DNA of 35,475 nt from Bacteroidota bacterium (GCA_947450355.1 CANFVB010000006.1:1-35475); one strand, 5' to 3'. Shown: positions 17,404 through 26,130, counted from the first letter of the stretch. Made by a program: numbers and translations. Notes: generated by a model from the letters alone, not told the origin.

Positions 17404-17457
17404 AATCCGCAAAGTGTTCTTTCCTCAACGAGAACATTTTGCGGATTTTATTTTTTA
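17404..17457 (+). terminator. aspS terminator
   Basis: A 17-bp stem (AATCCGCAAAGTGTTCT with AGAACATTTTGCGGATT, one wobble) with a 10-nt loop is followed by TTATTTTTTAT. It begins 19 nt after the aspS stop. Confidence 0.85.
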
Positions 17458-17510
17458 TAAAAACTTCTCTTTCTTTTGGAGCGAATTGCCCTTTACTATT
17501 TGCAATTGCA

Positions 17511-17572
17511 ATTCCCGCTTTCCATTGCAATCCACGTCCAAAAGCGTGGGATTTCCATTGCAATCGGGGCTA
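17511..17572 (+). repeat. Dispersed hairpin repeat, copy B
   Basis: Left arm ATTCCCGCTTTCCATTGCAA, stem CCACG/CGTGG with loop TCCAAAAG, right arm GGATTTCCATTGCAATCGGG and GCTA. It may extend left to about 17474 (TCTTTTGGAGCG). It lies just upstream of the restriction endonuclease gene. Its stem-loop is almost the same as that of copy C on the other side of the R-M genes. The rest of the 347-bp gap holds the aspS terminator and the R-M promoter region. Confidence 0.8.
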
Positions 17573-17732
17573 CTGGATTAGTCATTTTCTTGTTTTGAAT
17601 TTTTGGCTTTTAAAAAAAGATGCCGACTGAAAATTCTGAAATAGGTTTGCAAAAAACCCCAAAAACCAAACTTTAAAAACATTTCCAAGTTTTGAACAAA
17701 TTAGAATAGATAATAATTGTAAGTTTGTAATT

Positions 17733-18419
17733 ATGGACGAAAAAGCGAAACTTACGATACCAAAACTGATAGAAGAAGCACAAATATTTTGTGTTGTTCA
17801 ATCAAAATTTCAACACAAAGAACTTTTCGGAGTTACAGACGGAAAAGCTGTTGGAACACTAATTGAACAAAAATTTCAAAAGCATCTTAATGATATTTAT
17901 AAAGTTCAAATTGGCTCTTCTGCAAGCGGAGTTGATTTGCCTTCTGAAGATATTTTAACAGATATTAAAGTAACTTCTATCAAACAACCCCAGTCTTCTT
18001 GCCCATTTAAAGACGCTAAACAGAAAGTTTTTGGACTTGGTTACAATCTTTTAGTTTTTGTGTACGACAAAACGGACGATCCAAAATCAAAAACTGCGAT
18101 TCTAAATTTTGTAAGTTGTTCCTTTGTCTCAAAAGAAAGAACAGGGGATTTTACAACTACATTTCGTTTGAGAGAAATGGTAAAAGACAATGCAAACGAA
18201 GAGGATATTGTTGCTTATTTACAAGACAAAAATATTCCCGCAGACGAAATAACATTGTCAAAATTAGCAAAACAGATTTTAAAAACTCCACCAGAACAAG
18301 GATATTTAACAATTTCAAATGCTTTGCAATGGAGATTACAATATGCACGAATAGTTGCGTTATCTGATGATATTTCTGGGATTTCAAAAATAATAAGCTA
18401 CAACAAACCTAATAAATGA
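17733..18419 (+). CDS. Type II restriction endonuclease, PD-(D/E)xK fold (putative)
   Basis: This 228-residue protein is not one I can assign to a named enzyme. It shows a PD-(D/E)xK-type nuclease core: Glu45 in GTLIEQKF, then GVDLP (Asp68) and TDIKVTS (Asp77, Lys79), in the arrangement of metal-dependent restriction endonucleases. Its stop codon overlaps the start of an adenine methyltransferase gene by 4 bp (ATGA), which strongly supports a restriction role. A box TAAGTTTG at 17720-17727 ends only 5 nt before the ATG, so the transcript may be nearly leaderless. Recognition sequence unknown. Confidence 0.72.
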   Translation: MDEKAKLTIPKLIEEAQIFCVVQSKFQHKELFGVTDGKAVGTLIEQKFQKHLNDIYKVQIGSSASGVDLPSEDILTDIKVTSIKQPQSSCPFKDAKQKVFGLGYNLLVFVYDKTDDPKSKTAILNFVSCSFVSKERTGDFTTTFRLREMVKDNANEEDIVAYLQDKNIPADEITLSKLAKQILKTPPEQGYLTISNALQWRLQYARIVALSDDISGISKIISYNKPNK

Positions 18420-20185
18420 AAGTTTTTGAAGCAAATATTACCCCAATAGTTTCAAACTTTTTAAACGAAAGTTTGAGAGAAATTGAGTCTATTAAAATCG
18501 CCAATAAAACAATTCATAAATCCTTCGGGATAATCAATTTTTTTGAAACTTCTGAAGATTTAGAAATTTTAAAAAACACTATTTCAGAAAGCTTAACCAT
18601 TTTAGAAGAACCAAACAGAGCTGAATATGGCGATTTTCAAACAAATGAAGAATTAGCTAATAAAGTAACTTTACATTTAGGTTCTGAAACGATAATGCCA
18701 AAAGTTGTAATTGAACCAACTTGCGGCAAAGGAAATTTTATAATTGCTTCGTTAAAAAATTTCAAAAGCATTTCAGCTATTTTTGGCGTTGAAATCTATA
18801 AGCCGTATGTTTGGGAAACCAAATTCAACATCATAAATTTTCATCTTGAAAATCCAGAAAACAACAAACCTGAAATTTCAATCTCACATTGTAATGTTTT
18901 TGATTATGACTTTAAAAAAATTGCAAATCAATTTTCTTTAGAAGAAATTTTGGTAATTGGAAATCCACCTTGGGTAACAAATTCAATGTTAGGAAGTTTA
19001 AATTCTACGAATTTGCCAAAAAAAAATAACTTCAAAAAACATAGCGGATTAGACGCAATGACGGGAAAAGGAAATTTCGATATTGCCGAATTTATTACAA
19101 TGTCTTTAATTGAGACTTTTCAAAATAACAAAGGAAATATAATGCTTTTGGTAAAAAATTCTGTGGTGAAAAATATAGTTTTTGACCAACATAAAAGAAA
19201 TTTTAAAATCGGAACCATTCAAAAACATTGTATTGATTGTAAAAAAGAGTTTAATGTTTCCGTTGAAGCGTCTTTGTTATATTGCAAATTAAATTCCATT
19301 CCAGAATTTAATTGCAAAGAATTTAATTTTTATGCCAATGAAAATTACATTCAAAATTTTGGCTGGTTAGAAACCAAATTTGTTTCCAATATCGACACCT
19401 ATAATAATACTAAAGAAATTGATGGCGTTAGTCCATTTGTTTGGCGGCAAGGTTTAAAACACGATTGTTCAAACATTATGGAATTGGACAAAGTAAATGG
19501 GCATTATATCAATGGATTAAAAGAAGAAATTAAGTTAGAAAGCGATTTGATTTATGGAATTTTAAAAAGTTCCGACTTAAAAAATGTCGTTATAAATCAA
19601 ACTCGAAAATATACAATTGTTACGCAAAAAAAAGTAGGTCAAGACACAAAATATATAAAATCTGAATTTCCCAAAACATATAGCTATTTAATAGAACATT
19701 TGTCAAATTTTGACGCAAGAAAATCAAGCATATACAATAACAAACCTTTGTTTTCGATTTTCGGAATTGGCGATTATTCTTTCAAACCCTATAAAGTTGC
19801 CATATCAGGACTTTACAAAACATTTCATTTCACATTGGTATTACCGCAAAATGAAAAACCCGTAATGCTTGATGACACTTGCTATTTATTAGGATTTGAC
19901 AAAATAGAATTTGCCCTATATTCCTTAATTCTTTTAAACTCAAAAACAGCAATGCAATTTTTGAAATCAATAACTTTTTCGGATGCAAAAAGAACCTTTA
20001 CAAAAGATGTTTTAATGAGAATTAACCTTTTAGAATTGGCAGAAAACATAGCAATTGACGAACTAAAATTGGAACTCGAAAGACTAAATCAATTATATAA
20101 TTTAAACACAACTTTAAACTTATGGGAAAATTATTTAAGTGAAATGAAGCCTGTAAATAGTGGGCAATTTGAAATGTTTGCATAA
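18416..20185 (+). CDS. N6-adenine DNA methyltransferase of a type II R-M system
   Basis: This 589-residue protein has the AdoMet-dependent N6-adenine methyltransferase signatures: motif X region YGDFQTNEELANKV (71-84), motif I EPTCGKGNF (100-108) and catalytic motif IV GNPPW (182-186). This order is typical of the gamma class. The long C-terminal part (about 300-560) would hold the target-recognition domain. It is translationally coupled to the upstream nuclease gene and would protect the host from it. It is AT-rich like the nuclease. No separate controller (C) protein gene is visible. Recognition sequence unknown. Confidence 0.86.
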   Translation: MKVFEANITPIVSNFLNESLREIESIKIANKTIHKSFGIINFFETSEDLEILKNTISESLTILEEPNRAEYGDFQTNEELANKVTLHLGSETIMPKVVIEPTCGKGNFIIASLKNFKSISAIFGVEIYKPYVWETKFNIINFHLENPENNKPEISISHCNVFDYDFKKIANQFSLEEILVIGNPPWVTNSMLGSLNSTNLPKKNNFKKHSGLDAMTGKGNFDIAEFITMSLIETFQNNKGNIMLLVKNSVVKNIVFDQHKRNFKIGTIQKHCIDCKKEFNVSVEASLLYCKLNSIPEFNCKEFNFYANENYIQNFGWLETKFVSNIDTYNNTKEIDGVSPFVWRQGLKHDCSNIMELDKVNGHYINGLKEEIKLESDLIYGILKSSDLKNVVINQTRKYTIVTQKKVGQDTKYIKSEFPKTYSYLIEHLSNFDARKSSIYNNKPLFSIFGIGDYSFKPYKVAISGLYKTFHFTLVLPQNEKPVMLDDTCYLLGFDKIEFALYSLILLNSKTAMQFLKSITFSDAKRTFTKDVLMRINLLELAENIAIDELKLELERLNQLYNLNTTLNLWENYLSEMKPVNSGQFEMFA

Positions 20186-20331
20186 AGAATAGATGTTTTC
20201 CCAGAGTCATTTGCCCTGCAATAAATATTAAAATTGGCTTATTAAATTGCATCTAAAGAAAATCCCCGCTCCCGATCCTTTCGAGTACTTCCCTATTAAA
20301 ACCCAATTATGAAAATATAAGCGTTCATATT

Positions 20332-20397
20332 TAGCCTCCGATAGTAGCGGCATCCCACGCTTTTGGGCGTGGATACAGCGAATAGCGGGTGGAATAG
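20332..20397 (-). repeat. Dispersed hairpin repeat, copy C
   Basis: On the minus strand: CTATTCCACCCGCTATTCGC, then stem CCACGC...GCGTGG with loop CCAAAA, then GGATGCCGCTACTATCGGAG and GCTA. The orientation is opposite to copy B, so the two bracket the R-M genes as inverted repeats. Confidence 0.78.
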
Positions 20398-20475
20398 TGA
20401 AGTGAAATAAAATCGTGTGCTCCTAAAGAAAAAAAACATCCTAATTTTGAAATTCACTAACTTTCGTGGGAAATG

Positions 20476-20577
20476 AATTTTGGTAATGTTACTCCGTCAG
20501 TTTTATATAAGAAGAATTGTTGCGCTGAAATTTTGGTTGAAAATGGTTGAAACGAGCTGCATATAAAATTAGATAGT
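20476..20577 (+). pseudogene. Possible decayed fragment of an aspS 3' end
   Basis: In one reading frame this stretch gives NFGNVTPSVL and, after a stop codon and extra codons, NELHIKLD. The aspS C-terminus reads [14 protein letters not shown] and NELHIQLD. At DNA level AAACGAGCTGCA is identical, and 21 of 25 positions agree (20550-20574 against 17352-17376). It lies on the far side of the R-M genes from aspS. Chance similarity cannot be excluded. The rest of the 524-bp gap 20186-20709 has copy C, the cold-shock promoter box and nothing else recognised. Confidence 0.4.
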
Positions 20578-20709
20578 GTGTATTTCATCGATAAAATGTG
20601 CTCGAAAACGTTGAATATCAATATTTTTGAAAAAAAAACTCACACAAATGATTTTCGTATTACAATAAAGTTTACATTTGTCTCATTATAAATTATTATT
20701 ATTTTTACA

Positions 20710-20910
20710 ATGCGTACAGGTACAGTTAAATTTTTCAATGAGTCAAAAGGTTACGGATTCATTACAGACGAAGAAACAGGAAAAGACATTTTTGTGCATG
20801 CTTCAGGAATCAGAGCGGAAGAATTACGCGAAGGTGACAGAGTTAGTTACGAAGAAGAAGAAGGAAGAAAAGGTAAAGTTGCTGCACAAGTTGCAGTACT
20901 TGAAGACTAA
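20710..20910 (+). CDS. Cold-shock protein (CspA family)
   Basis: This 66-residue single cold-shock domain begins MRTGTVKFFNESKGYGFI, with RNP1 (KGYGFI, 13-18) and RNP2 (DIFVHAS, 26-32). It binds single-stranded RNA/DNA and acts as an RNA chaperone in the cytoplasm. A -7 box TACATTTG lies at 20673-20680, leaving a leader of about 25 nt, shorter than the long regulatory leaders of E. coli cspA. A strong terminator follows. The overlapping track ORF 20678-20935 is a shadow. Confidence 0.95.
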   Translation: MRTGTVKFFNESKGYGFITDEETGKDIFVHASGIRAEELREGDRVSYEEEEGRKGKVAAQVAVLED

Positions 20911-20940
20911 AAATATATATATTTTTGTTACCTAAAGTGT

Positions 20941-20974
20941 AAACGTTCCGGATCATTTCGGAACGTTTTTTTTT
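20941..20974 (+). terminator. Terminator of the cold-shock gene
   Basis: A 10-bp stem AAACGTTCCG/CGGAACGTTT with an 8-nt loop is followed by nine or more T. It lies 30 nt after the stop codon. The rest of the gap to nuoA holds only the nuo promoter. Confidence 0.88.
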
Positions 20975-21132
20975 GGATTATCCCCAACTATTTTGTCTAA
21001 ATAACGAATTCTGCCATAGAATTATCTGACAAATTAAAATTGCTTGACAAACTCCCAAAGCAAGCGTTATTTATAATTAATAAAAATTAGAAAAATATAT
21101 CGATATAGTTGTAACGAATTTTTATTTTTTCG

Positions 21133-21163
21133 TTGCGAAATCAATTATTGAAAGTTATCTTTG
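21133..21163 (+). promoter_or_regulatory. Promoter of the nuo operon
   Basis: TTG (21133-21135), 20 nt, then TATCTTTG (21156-21163): an exact fit to the flavobacterial consensus, about 31 bp before the nuoA ATG. No other gene lies between it and nuoA. Confidence 0.7.
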
Positions 21164-21194
21164 CGGGTAAAATCAAAGGTTAAAAACAATTACT

Positions 21195-21560
21195 ATGCAA
21201 TCAAGTTTATCCAGTTATTTTCCAATACTAATGCAAATGCTTTTAGCGGTTGGATTTGTTGTAGGAACAATCATAGTTTCGGGGAAATTAGGCCCTAAAA
21301 GATCGTCGGTATCAAAAGATAAAAATTTTGAATGCGGAATAGAATCTGTTGGAAATGCACGTATTCCTTTTTCGGTAAAATATTTCTTAGTTGCCATATT
21401 GTTCGTGCTTTTTGATGTTGAAGTTATTTTCTTATATCCTTGGGCAATCAATTTCAAGGAATTAGGAATGGAAGGAATGGTTAAAATGGTAATTTTTATG
21501 CTTTTGCTTTTGGTAGGATTTTTCTACATTATCAAAAAGAAAGCGTTGGAGTGGGAGTAA
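21195..21560 (+). CDS. nuoA: NADH-quinone oxidoreductase subunit A
   Basis: This 121-residue membrane subunit of complex I has three hydrophobic segments (about 10-30, 60-82 and 92-112). It carries the conserved loop FECGIESVGNARIPFSVKYF with its Cys and Glu, and FDVEVIFLYPWA in the second helix. It sits at the junction of the peripheral and membrane arms near the quinone site. It is the first gene of the operon, 31 nt downstream of the promoter. A 153-bp spacer with CTAAAAT heptads follows before nuoB. Confidence 0.95.
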   Translation: MQSSLSSYFPILMQMLLAVGFVVGTIIVSGKLGPKRSSVSKDKNFECGIESVGNARIPFSVKYFLVAILFVLFDVEVIFLYPWAINFKELGMEGMVKMVIFMLLLLVGFFYIIKKKALEWE

Positions 21561-21570
21561 AGTAATTTAA

Positions 21571-21710
21571 GAATTTTGATTTACGATTTTTGATTTAAAA
21601 CTGGAATTAACGATTGAATTTCGATTTCTTAAAAAACAATATTGATTTAAAAAATGATTTTAATTTCAGGTTTATTACAATCTGAAATCTAAAAATCTAA
21701 AATCTAAAAT
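21571..21710. repeat. AATCTAAAAT-type spacer with inverted ends (nuoA-nuoB)
   Basis: The left end GATTTACGATTTTTGATTT and the right end AAATCTAAAAATCTAAAATC are imperfect inverted repeats. The right end is a 7-bp iteration of CTAAAAT. The same layout is seen in the nuoD-nuoE spacer. Confidence 0.55.
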
Positions 21711-21713
21711 AAA

Positions 21714-22262
21714 ATGACTGAATCTAAAACAAATATGGTTGAAGCACCTGAAGGGGTTGTAGGAGAAGGGTTCTTCGCTACAAAACTGAATGATGTGGTT
21801 GGATTAGCGAGAGCCAATTCACTTTGGCCTTTGCCCTTTGCAACTTCTTGTTGTGGAATTGAATTTATGGCTACGATGGCTTCGCATTATGATTTGGCAC
21901 GTTTCGGTTCTGAAAGAGTGAGTTTTTCTCCTCGTCAAGCGGATATGCTAATGGTGATGGGAACAATCTCGAAAAAAATGGCGCCAATTTTACGTCAGGT
22001 TTACGAGCAAATGTCAGAGCCTCGTTGGGTAATTGCTGTTGGAGCTTGCGCTTCTTCCGGCGGAATTTTCGACACGTATTCTGTACTTCAAGGAATTGAC
22101 AAAGTGATTCCCGTTGATGTTTATGTGCCGGGTTGTCCGCCAAGACCAGAACAAATTGTTGATGGTGTAATGAAATTGCAAGAATTGGTTAAATCCGAAT
22201 CGGTACGAAGAAGAAGTTCTCCAGAATACCAAGAATTATTAGCTTCTTATAACATAAAATAA
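21714..22262 (+). CDS. nuoB: NADH-quinone oxidoreductase subunit B
   Basis: This 182-residue peripheral-arm subunit carries cluster N2, the last iron-sulfur centre before quinone. The four ligands are visible: adjacent Cys46 and Cys47 in TSCCGIEF, Cys112 in VGACASSGG and Cys141 in VPGCPPRP. The length is usual for the family. The stop codon overlaps the nuoC start by one base (TAATG), implying translational coupling. Confidence 0.97.
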   Translation: MTESKTNMVEAPEGVVGEGFFATKLNDVVGLARANSLWPLPFATSCCGIEFMATMASHYDLARFGSERVSFSPRQADMLMVMGTISKKMAPILRQVYEQMSEPRWVIAVGACASSGGIFDTYSVLQGIDKVIPVDVYVPGCPPRPEQIVDGVMKLQELVKSESVRRRSSPEYQELLASYNIK

Positions 22263-22783
22263 TGGCTTTAGATACCACTCAAATTCAAGATAAATTAGTT
22301 GCAACATTTGGCGAAAGCGTTTTTAATTTCACTCAGGAAAAATCTATTTTTTCGCTTGAAGTGGCTTCCGATAAAATCACTGCAGTTTTACTTTTCCTTA
22401 AAAATGACGAAACCTTACGTTTCAATTTTCTAACTGATTTATGCGGAATTCACTATCCTGAAAACGATGAAAACCATCAATTCACGGTAGTTTATCATCT
22501 TCATAATTGGATTGATAATGTGAGAATCAAAATCAAAACCTATATATCAGGGACAAATCCAGAAATAAAAACAGTTTCAACTATTTTTCTTTGCGCCAAT
22601 TGGATGGAAAGAGAAACGTATGATTTTTATGGAATAAATTTTATTGGTCATCCACAATTGAAGCGTATTTTGAACATGGATGAAATGATTTCTTTTCCAA
22701 TGCGAAAAGAATTCCCATTGGAAGACGGTGGAAGAACCGATAAAGACGACCGTTTTTTCGGTAGAACAATAGACAATTGCTAA
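22262..22783 (+). CDS. nuoC: NADH-quinone oxidoreductase subunit C
   Basis: This 173-residue protein is the 30-kDa-type subunit, with FNFLTDLCGIHYP, the signature ANWMERETYDFYGINFIGHPQLKRIL and the C-terminal FPMRKEFPLEDGG. It has no cofactor and supports NuoB and NuoD in the connecting module. It is a separate gene from nuoD here, unlike the nuoCD fusion of E. coli. Confidence 0.95.
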   Translation: MALDTTQIQDKLVATFGESVFNFTQEKSIFSLEVASDKITAVLLFLKNDETLRFNFLTDLCGIHYPENDENHQFTVVYHLHNWIDNVRIKIKTYISGTNPEIKTVSTIFLCANWMERETYDFYGINFIGHPQLKRILNMDEMISFPMRKEFPLEDGGRTDKDDRFFGRTIDNC

Positions 22784-22815
22784 AAACACAATATATAATT
22801 TTTCACATTAAATAA

Positions 22816-24054
22816 ATGTCAGAACTATTATTACCACCAGAGCATCGATATGCTGAAATTATAAAAAAGCGTCAAAATGAAGACGGAAGCGAGCTTTCGA
22901 TTCTTAATTTAGGACCAACGCATCCAGCGACACACGGTATTTTCCAAAATATTTTGTTGATGGATGGCGAGCGAATTTTGGAAGCCGAACCAACCATTGG
23001 ATACATCCATAGGGCTTTTGAAAAAATTGCAGAAAACCGACCTTTTTACCAAATCACGCCACTTACGGATAGGATGAATTATTGTTCATCGCCTATCAAT
23101 AATATGGCTTGGTGGATGACATTAGAAAAATTATTAGACATTGAAGTTCCCAAAAGAGCACAATATTTAAGAGTTATTGTAATGGAATTGGCGAGAATTA
23201 CGGATCACTTAATTTGCAATTCCATACTTGGTGTTGACACTGGAGCTTATACCGGTTTCTTGTATGTGTTTCAATTTAGAGAAAAAGTATATGAAATCTA
23301 CGAAGAAATTTGTGGCGCTCGTTTGACAACAAATATGGGAAGAATTGGTGGTTTCGAAAGAGATTGGTCGCCAGAAGCTTTCCGCAAATTGGATGTGTTT
23401 TTAGAAGAGTTTCCGGTTGCTTGGAAAGAATTTGAAAACCTATTTGAAAGAAACAGAATTTTTATTGATAGAACTGTAAATGTAGGACCGATTACCGCTG
23501 AAAAAGCAATGGCTTACGGATTTACAGGTCCGAATTTACGTGCTGCCGGAGTCGATTATGATGTTCGTGTGGCGCAACCGTATTCTTCTTACGAAGATTT
23601 TGATTTCATTGTTCCTGTAGGAAAATCAGGTGATACCTACGATCGTTTTTGCGTTCGTAATGCTGAGGTTTGGGAAAGTTTAAGCATCATTCGTCAAGCA
23701 TTAGCAAAAATGCCTGCCGGAAATGACTTTCACGCTGATGTTCCCGATTATTATTTGCCACCAAAAGAAGATGTTTACCATAATATGGAATCCTTGATTT
23801 ATCATTTCAAAATTGTAATGGGTGAAGTTCCTGTTCCAGTTGCCGAAATATATCACGCTGTTGAAGGTGGAAATGGAGAATTAGGATTTTATTTAGTTAC
23901 CGATGGAAGCAGAACGCCATACAGATTGCATTTCAGAAGACCTTGTTTTATTTATTACCAAGCGTATCCTGAGATGATTAAAGGCGCATTATTATCTGAT
24001 GCAATTGTTATTTTGTCGAGTTTGAATGTTATTGCAGGAGAATTAGACGCATAA
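22816..24054 (+). CDS. nuoD: NADH-quinone oxidoreductase subunit D
   Basis: This 412-residue protein is the 49-kDa-type subunit, related to the large subunit of NiFe hydrogenases but without nickel ligands. Signatures include LGPTHPATHGIF, IGYIHRAFEKI, GGFERDW and the C-terminal ALLSDAIVILSSLNVIAGELD. The His and Tyr of the quinone pocket lie in the first of these and around MNYCSSPINN. A 160-bp non-coding spacer with CTAAAAT heptads follows. Confidence 0.97.
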   Translation: MSELLLPPEHRYAEIIKKRQNEDGSELSILNLGPTHPATHGIFQNILLMDGERILEAEPTIGYIHRAFEKIAENRPFYQITPLTDRMNYCSSPINNMAWWMTLEKLLDIEVPKRAQYLRVIVMELARITDHLICNSILGVDTGAYTGFLYVFQFREKVYEIYEEICGARLTTNMGRIGGFERDWSPEAFRKLDVFLEEFPVAWKEFENLFERNRIFIDRTVNVGPITAEKAMAYGFTGPNLRAAGVDYDVRVAQPYSSYEDFDFIVPVGKSGDTYDRFCVRNAEVWESLSIIRQALAKMPAGNDFHADVPDYYLPPKEDVYHNMESLIYHFKIVMGEVPVPVAEIYHAVEGGNGELGFYLVTDGSRTPYRLHFRRPCFIYYQAYPEMIKGALLSDAIVILSSLNVIAGELDA

Positions 24055-24060
24055 AATTGC

Positions 24061-24209
24061 AGATTTAAGATTTCTGAATTTAGAATAAAATACAGAAATA
24101 ATATATAAAATAGATTACTGAATGAAGATTTACGACTTTAGAAAGAACAAACAAATTATAAGTAAAATAAGTTTCAAGAATCTAAAATCTAAAATCTAAA
24201 ATCTAAAAT
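24061..24209. repeat. AATCTAAAAT-type spacer with inverted ends (nuoD-nuoE)
   Basis: The left end AGATTTAAGATTTCTGAATTT is mirrored by the right end AAGAATCTAAAATCTAAAAT (11 of 12 positions in the core). The right side holds four tandem CTAAAAT heptads directly before nuoE. No gene lies in between. Confidence 0.6.
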
Positions 24210-24214
24210 AAAGA

Positions 24215-24745
24215 ATGGAACATACACATTACAAGCAGGAAATTAATATCACAGAAGCACTGATGGTTCGCATCAATGAGTTGATAAGTCATTATCCTGA
24301 AGATAAAATAAAATCGGCTTTATTGCCAGTTTTGCACGAAGTTCAAGATGCTCACGACAATTGGTTGAGCTTGGAATTAATGGACAAAGTGGCTGAAATT
24401 TTACGCATCAAACCTATTGAAGTTTATGAAGTGGTTTCGTTTTATACGATGTACAATCAAAGACCAATTGGGAAATATATGTTTGAATTTTGTCAGACTT
24501 CGCCTTGTTGTTTGAATGGTGTAGAAGATTTGATGGATTATACTTGTGAGAAATTAGGAGTAAAAGTAGGCGAACCAACAGCTGACGGACTTTTTGAAGT
24601 AAGAGGAGTTGAATGTTTAGGCGCTTGTGGTTATGCGCCAATGATGCAATTGGGAGATTTCTATAAAGAACATCTTACCAAAGAAAAAATCGATCAATTG
24701 ATTGTTGATTGTAAAGAAGATAAAATTACGTTACACGATAAATAA
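24215..24745 (+). CDS. nuoE: NADH-quinone oxidoreductase subunit E
   Basis: This 176-residue thioredoxin-like subunit binds the [2Fe-2S] cluster N1a through Cys93 and Cys98 (CQTSPC) and Cys134 and Cys138 (CLGAC). It works with NuoF in the NADH-dehydrogenase module. One base separates its stop from the nuoF ATG. Its presence shows that the NADH-oxidising module is retained here, unlike in many Bacteroidales complexes. Confidence 0.96.
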   Translation: MEHTHYKQEINITEALMVRINELISHYPEDKIKSALLPVLHEVQDAHDNWLSLELMDKVAEILRIKPIEVYEVVSFYTMYNQRPIGKYMFEFCQTSPCCLNGVEDLMDYTCEKLGVKVGEPTADGLFEVRGVECLGACGYAPMMQLGDFYKEHLTKEKIDQLIVDCKEDKITLHDK

Positions 24746-24746
24746 T

Positions 24747-26114
24747 ATGTCACAAAAAATATTATTAGACAAAATAAATGTTCCGGGAATTAGAACCTAC
24801 GAAGTATATCGCCAAAATGGTGGTTACGCTTCTGTGGAAAAAGCTATGAAAACAATGACCCCAGATGAAGTTGTGGAAGAAGTGAAAACTTCGGGACTTC
24901 GTGGTCGTGGTGGAGCAGGATTTCCAGCAGGAATGAAGTGGAGTTTCATTGATAAAAAATCAGGAAAACCAAGACATTTAGTTTGCAATGCCGATGAATC
25001 AGAACCGGGTACTTTCAAAGATCGCTATTTGATGGAATTTATTCCTCATTTATTGATTGAAGGAATGATTACTTCAAGTTTTGCGTTGGGAGCGAATTTA
25101 TCTTACATCTATATTCGTGGTGAATATATGTGGATTTATAAAATATTAGAAAGAGCCATCGCCGAAGCAAAAGCTGCTGGTTGGTTAGGGAAAAATATAT
25201 TGGGAACAGGTTACGATTTGGAATTATATGTACAAATTGGAGCTGGAGCTTACATTTGTGGTGAAGAAACCGCATTAATAGAATCGTTGGAAGGAAAAAG
25301 AGGAAATCCTCGAATTAAACCGCCATTTCCTGCAGTTTCAGGACTTTGGTCAAATCCAACCGTGGTAAATAACGTAGAAACTATTGCAGCTGTGCCTTGG
25401 ATTGTCAATAATTCAGGTGCCGATTATGCTAAAATAGGAATTGGTCGTTCTACAGGAACCAAATTAATTTCGGCTTCGGGACACATTAAAAATCCAGGTG
25501 TTTATGAAATCGAATTGGGTTTAAGTGTTTACGAATTTATGAATTCTGATGAATATTTAGGAGGAATGAGTTCTGATCGACCATTGAAAGCGTTTGTTCC
25601 CGGAGGAAGTTCTGTGCCAATTTTACCAGCGCATTTAATTTATAAAACTGCCAACGGTGAAGATCGTTTAATGTCTTATGAATCGTTGAGTGACGGAGGA
25701 TTTGCAACAGGTTCAATGTTGGGTTCAGGAGGATTTATTGTTTATAATGATACTTCTTGTATTGTTAGAAATACGTGGAATTTCTCAAGATTTTACCACC
25801 ACGAAAGTTGTGGACAATGTTCGCCTTGCCGTGAAGGAACAGGTTGGATGGAAAAAGTTTTACATCGAATTGAAAATGGTCACGGACGTGAAGAAGATAT
25901 CGATTTGCTTTTGAGTATCCAAAGTAAAATTGAAGGGAATACGATTTGTCCATTAGGCGATGCAGCAGCTTGGCCAGTTGCAGCAGCGATTCGTCACTTT
26001 AGAGATGAATTTGAGTATCATATTCGTTTCCCAGAAAAAATTAAAAACAGAGATCACTTTGTTGCAGAGCCTTTTGAAAAGGTAAAGCATTTGGTTTCTA
26101 AAATAACAGTATAA
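24747..26114 (+). CDS. nuoF: NADH-quinone oxidoreductase subunit F
   Basis: I start at the ATG at 24747 (455 residues); the track ORF begins at an internal TTG of nuoE. The protein binds NADH and FMN (LRGRGGAGFPAGMKW at 51-65, GAGAYICGEETALIESLEG at 165-183) and the [4Fe-4S] cluster N3 through Cys355, Cys358, Cys361 (ESCGQCSPCREG) and Cys401 (NTICPLGD). It is the entry point of electrons into complex I. Confidence 0.97.
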   Translation: MSQKILLDKINVPGIRTYEVYRQNGGYASVEKAMKTMTPDEVVEEVKTSGLRGRGGAGFPAGMKWSFIDKKSGKPRHLVCNADESEPGTFKDRYLMEFIPHLLIEGMITSSFALGANLSYIYIRGEYMWIYKILERAIAEAKAAGWLGKNILGTGYDLELYVQIGAGAYICGEETALIESLEGKRGNPRIKPPFPAVSGLWSNPTVVNNVETIAAVPWIVNNSGADYAKIGIGRSTGTKLISASGHIKNPGVYEIELGLSVYEFMNSDEYLGGMSSDRPLKAFVPGGSSVPILPAHLIYKTANGEDRLMSYESLSDGGFATGSMLGSGGFIVYNDTSCIVRNTWNFSRFYHHESCGQCSPCREGTGWMEKVLHRIENGHGREEDIDLLLSIQSKIEGNTICPLGDAAAWPVAAAIRHFRDEFEYHIRFPEKIKNRDHFVAEPFEKVKHLVSKITV

Positions 26115-26130
26115 AGTTAAGTCATAGAAA

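Noticed and set aside
17439-17630. 63-residue ORF between aspS and the R-M genes
   Set aside because: It is built from the aspS terminator and dispersed repeat copy B.
20678-20935. 85-residue ORF overlapping the cold-shock gene
   Set aside because: It is the shadow frame of the cold-shock gene and starts at the promoter box.
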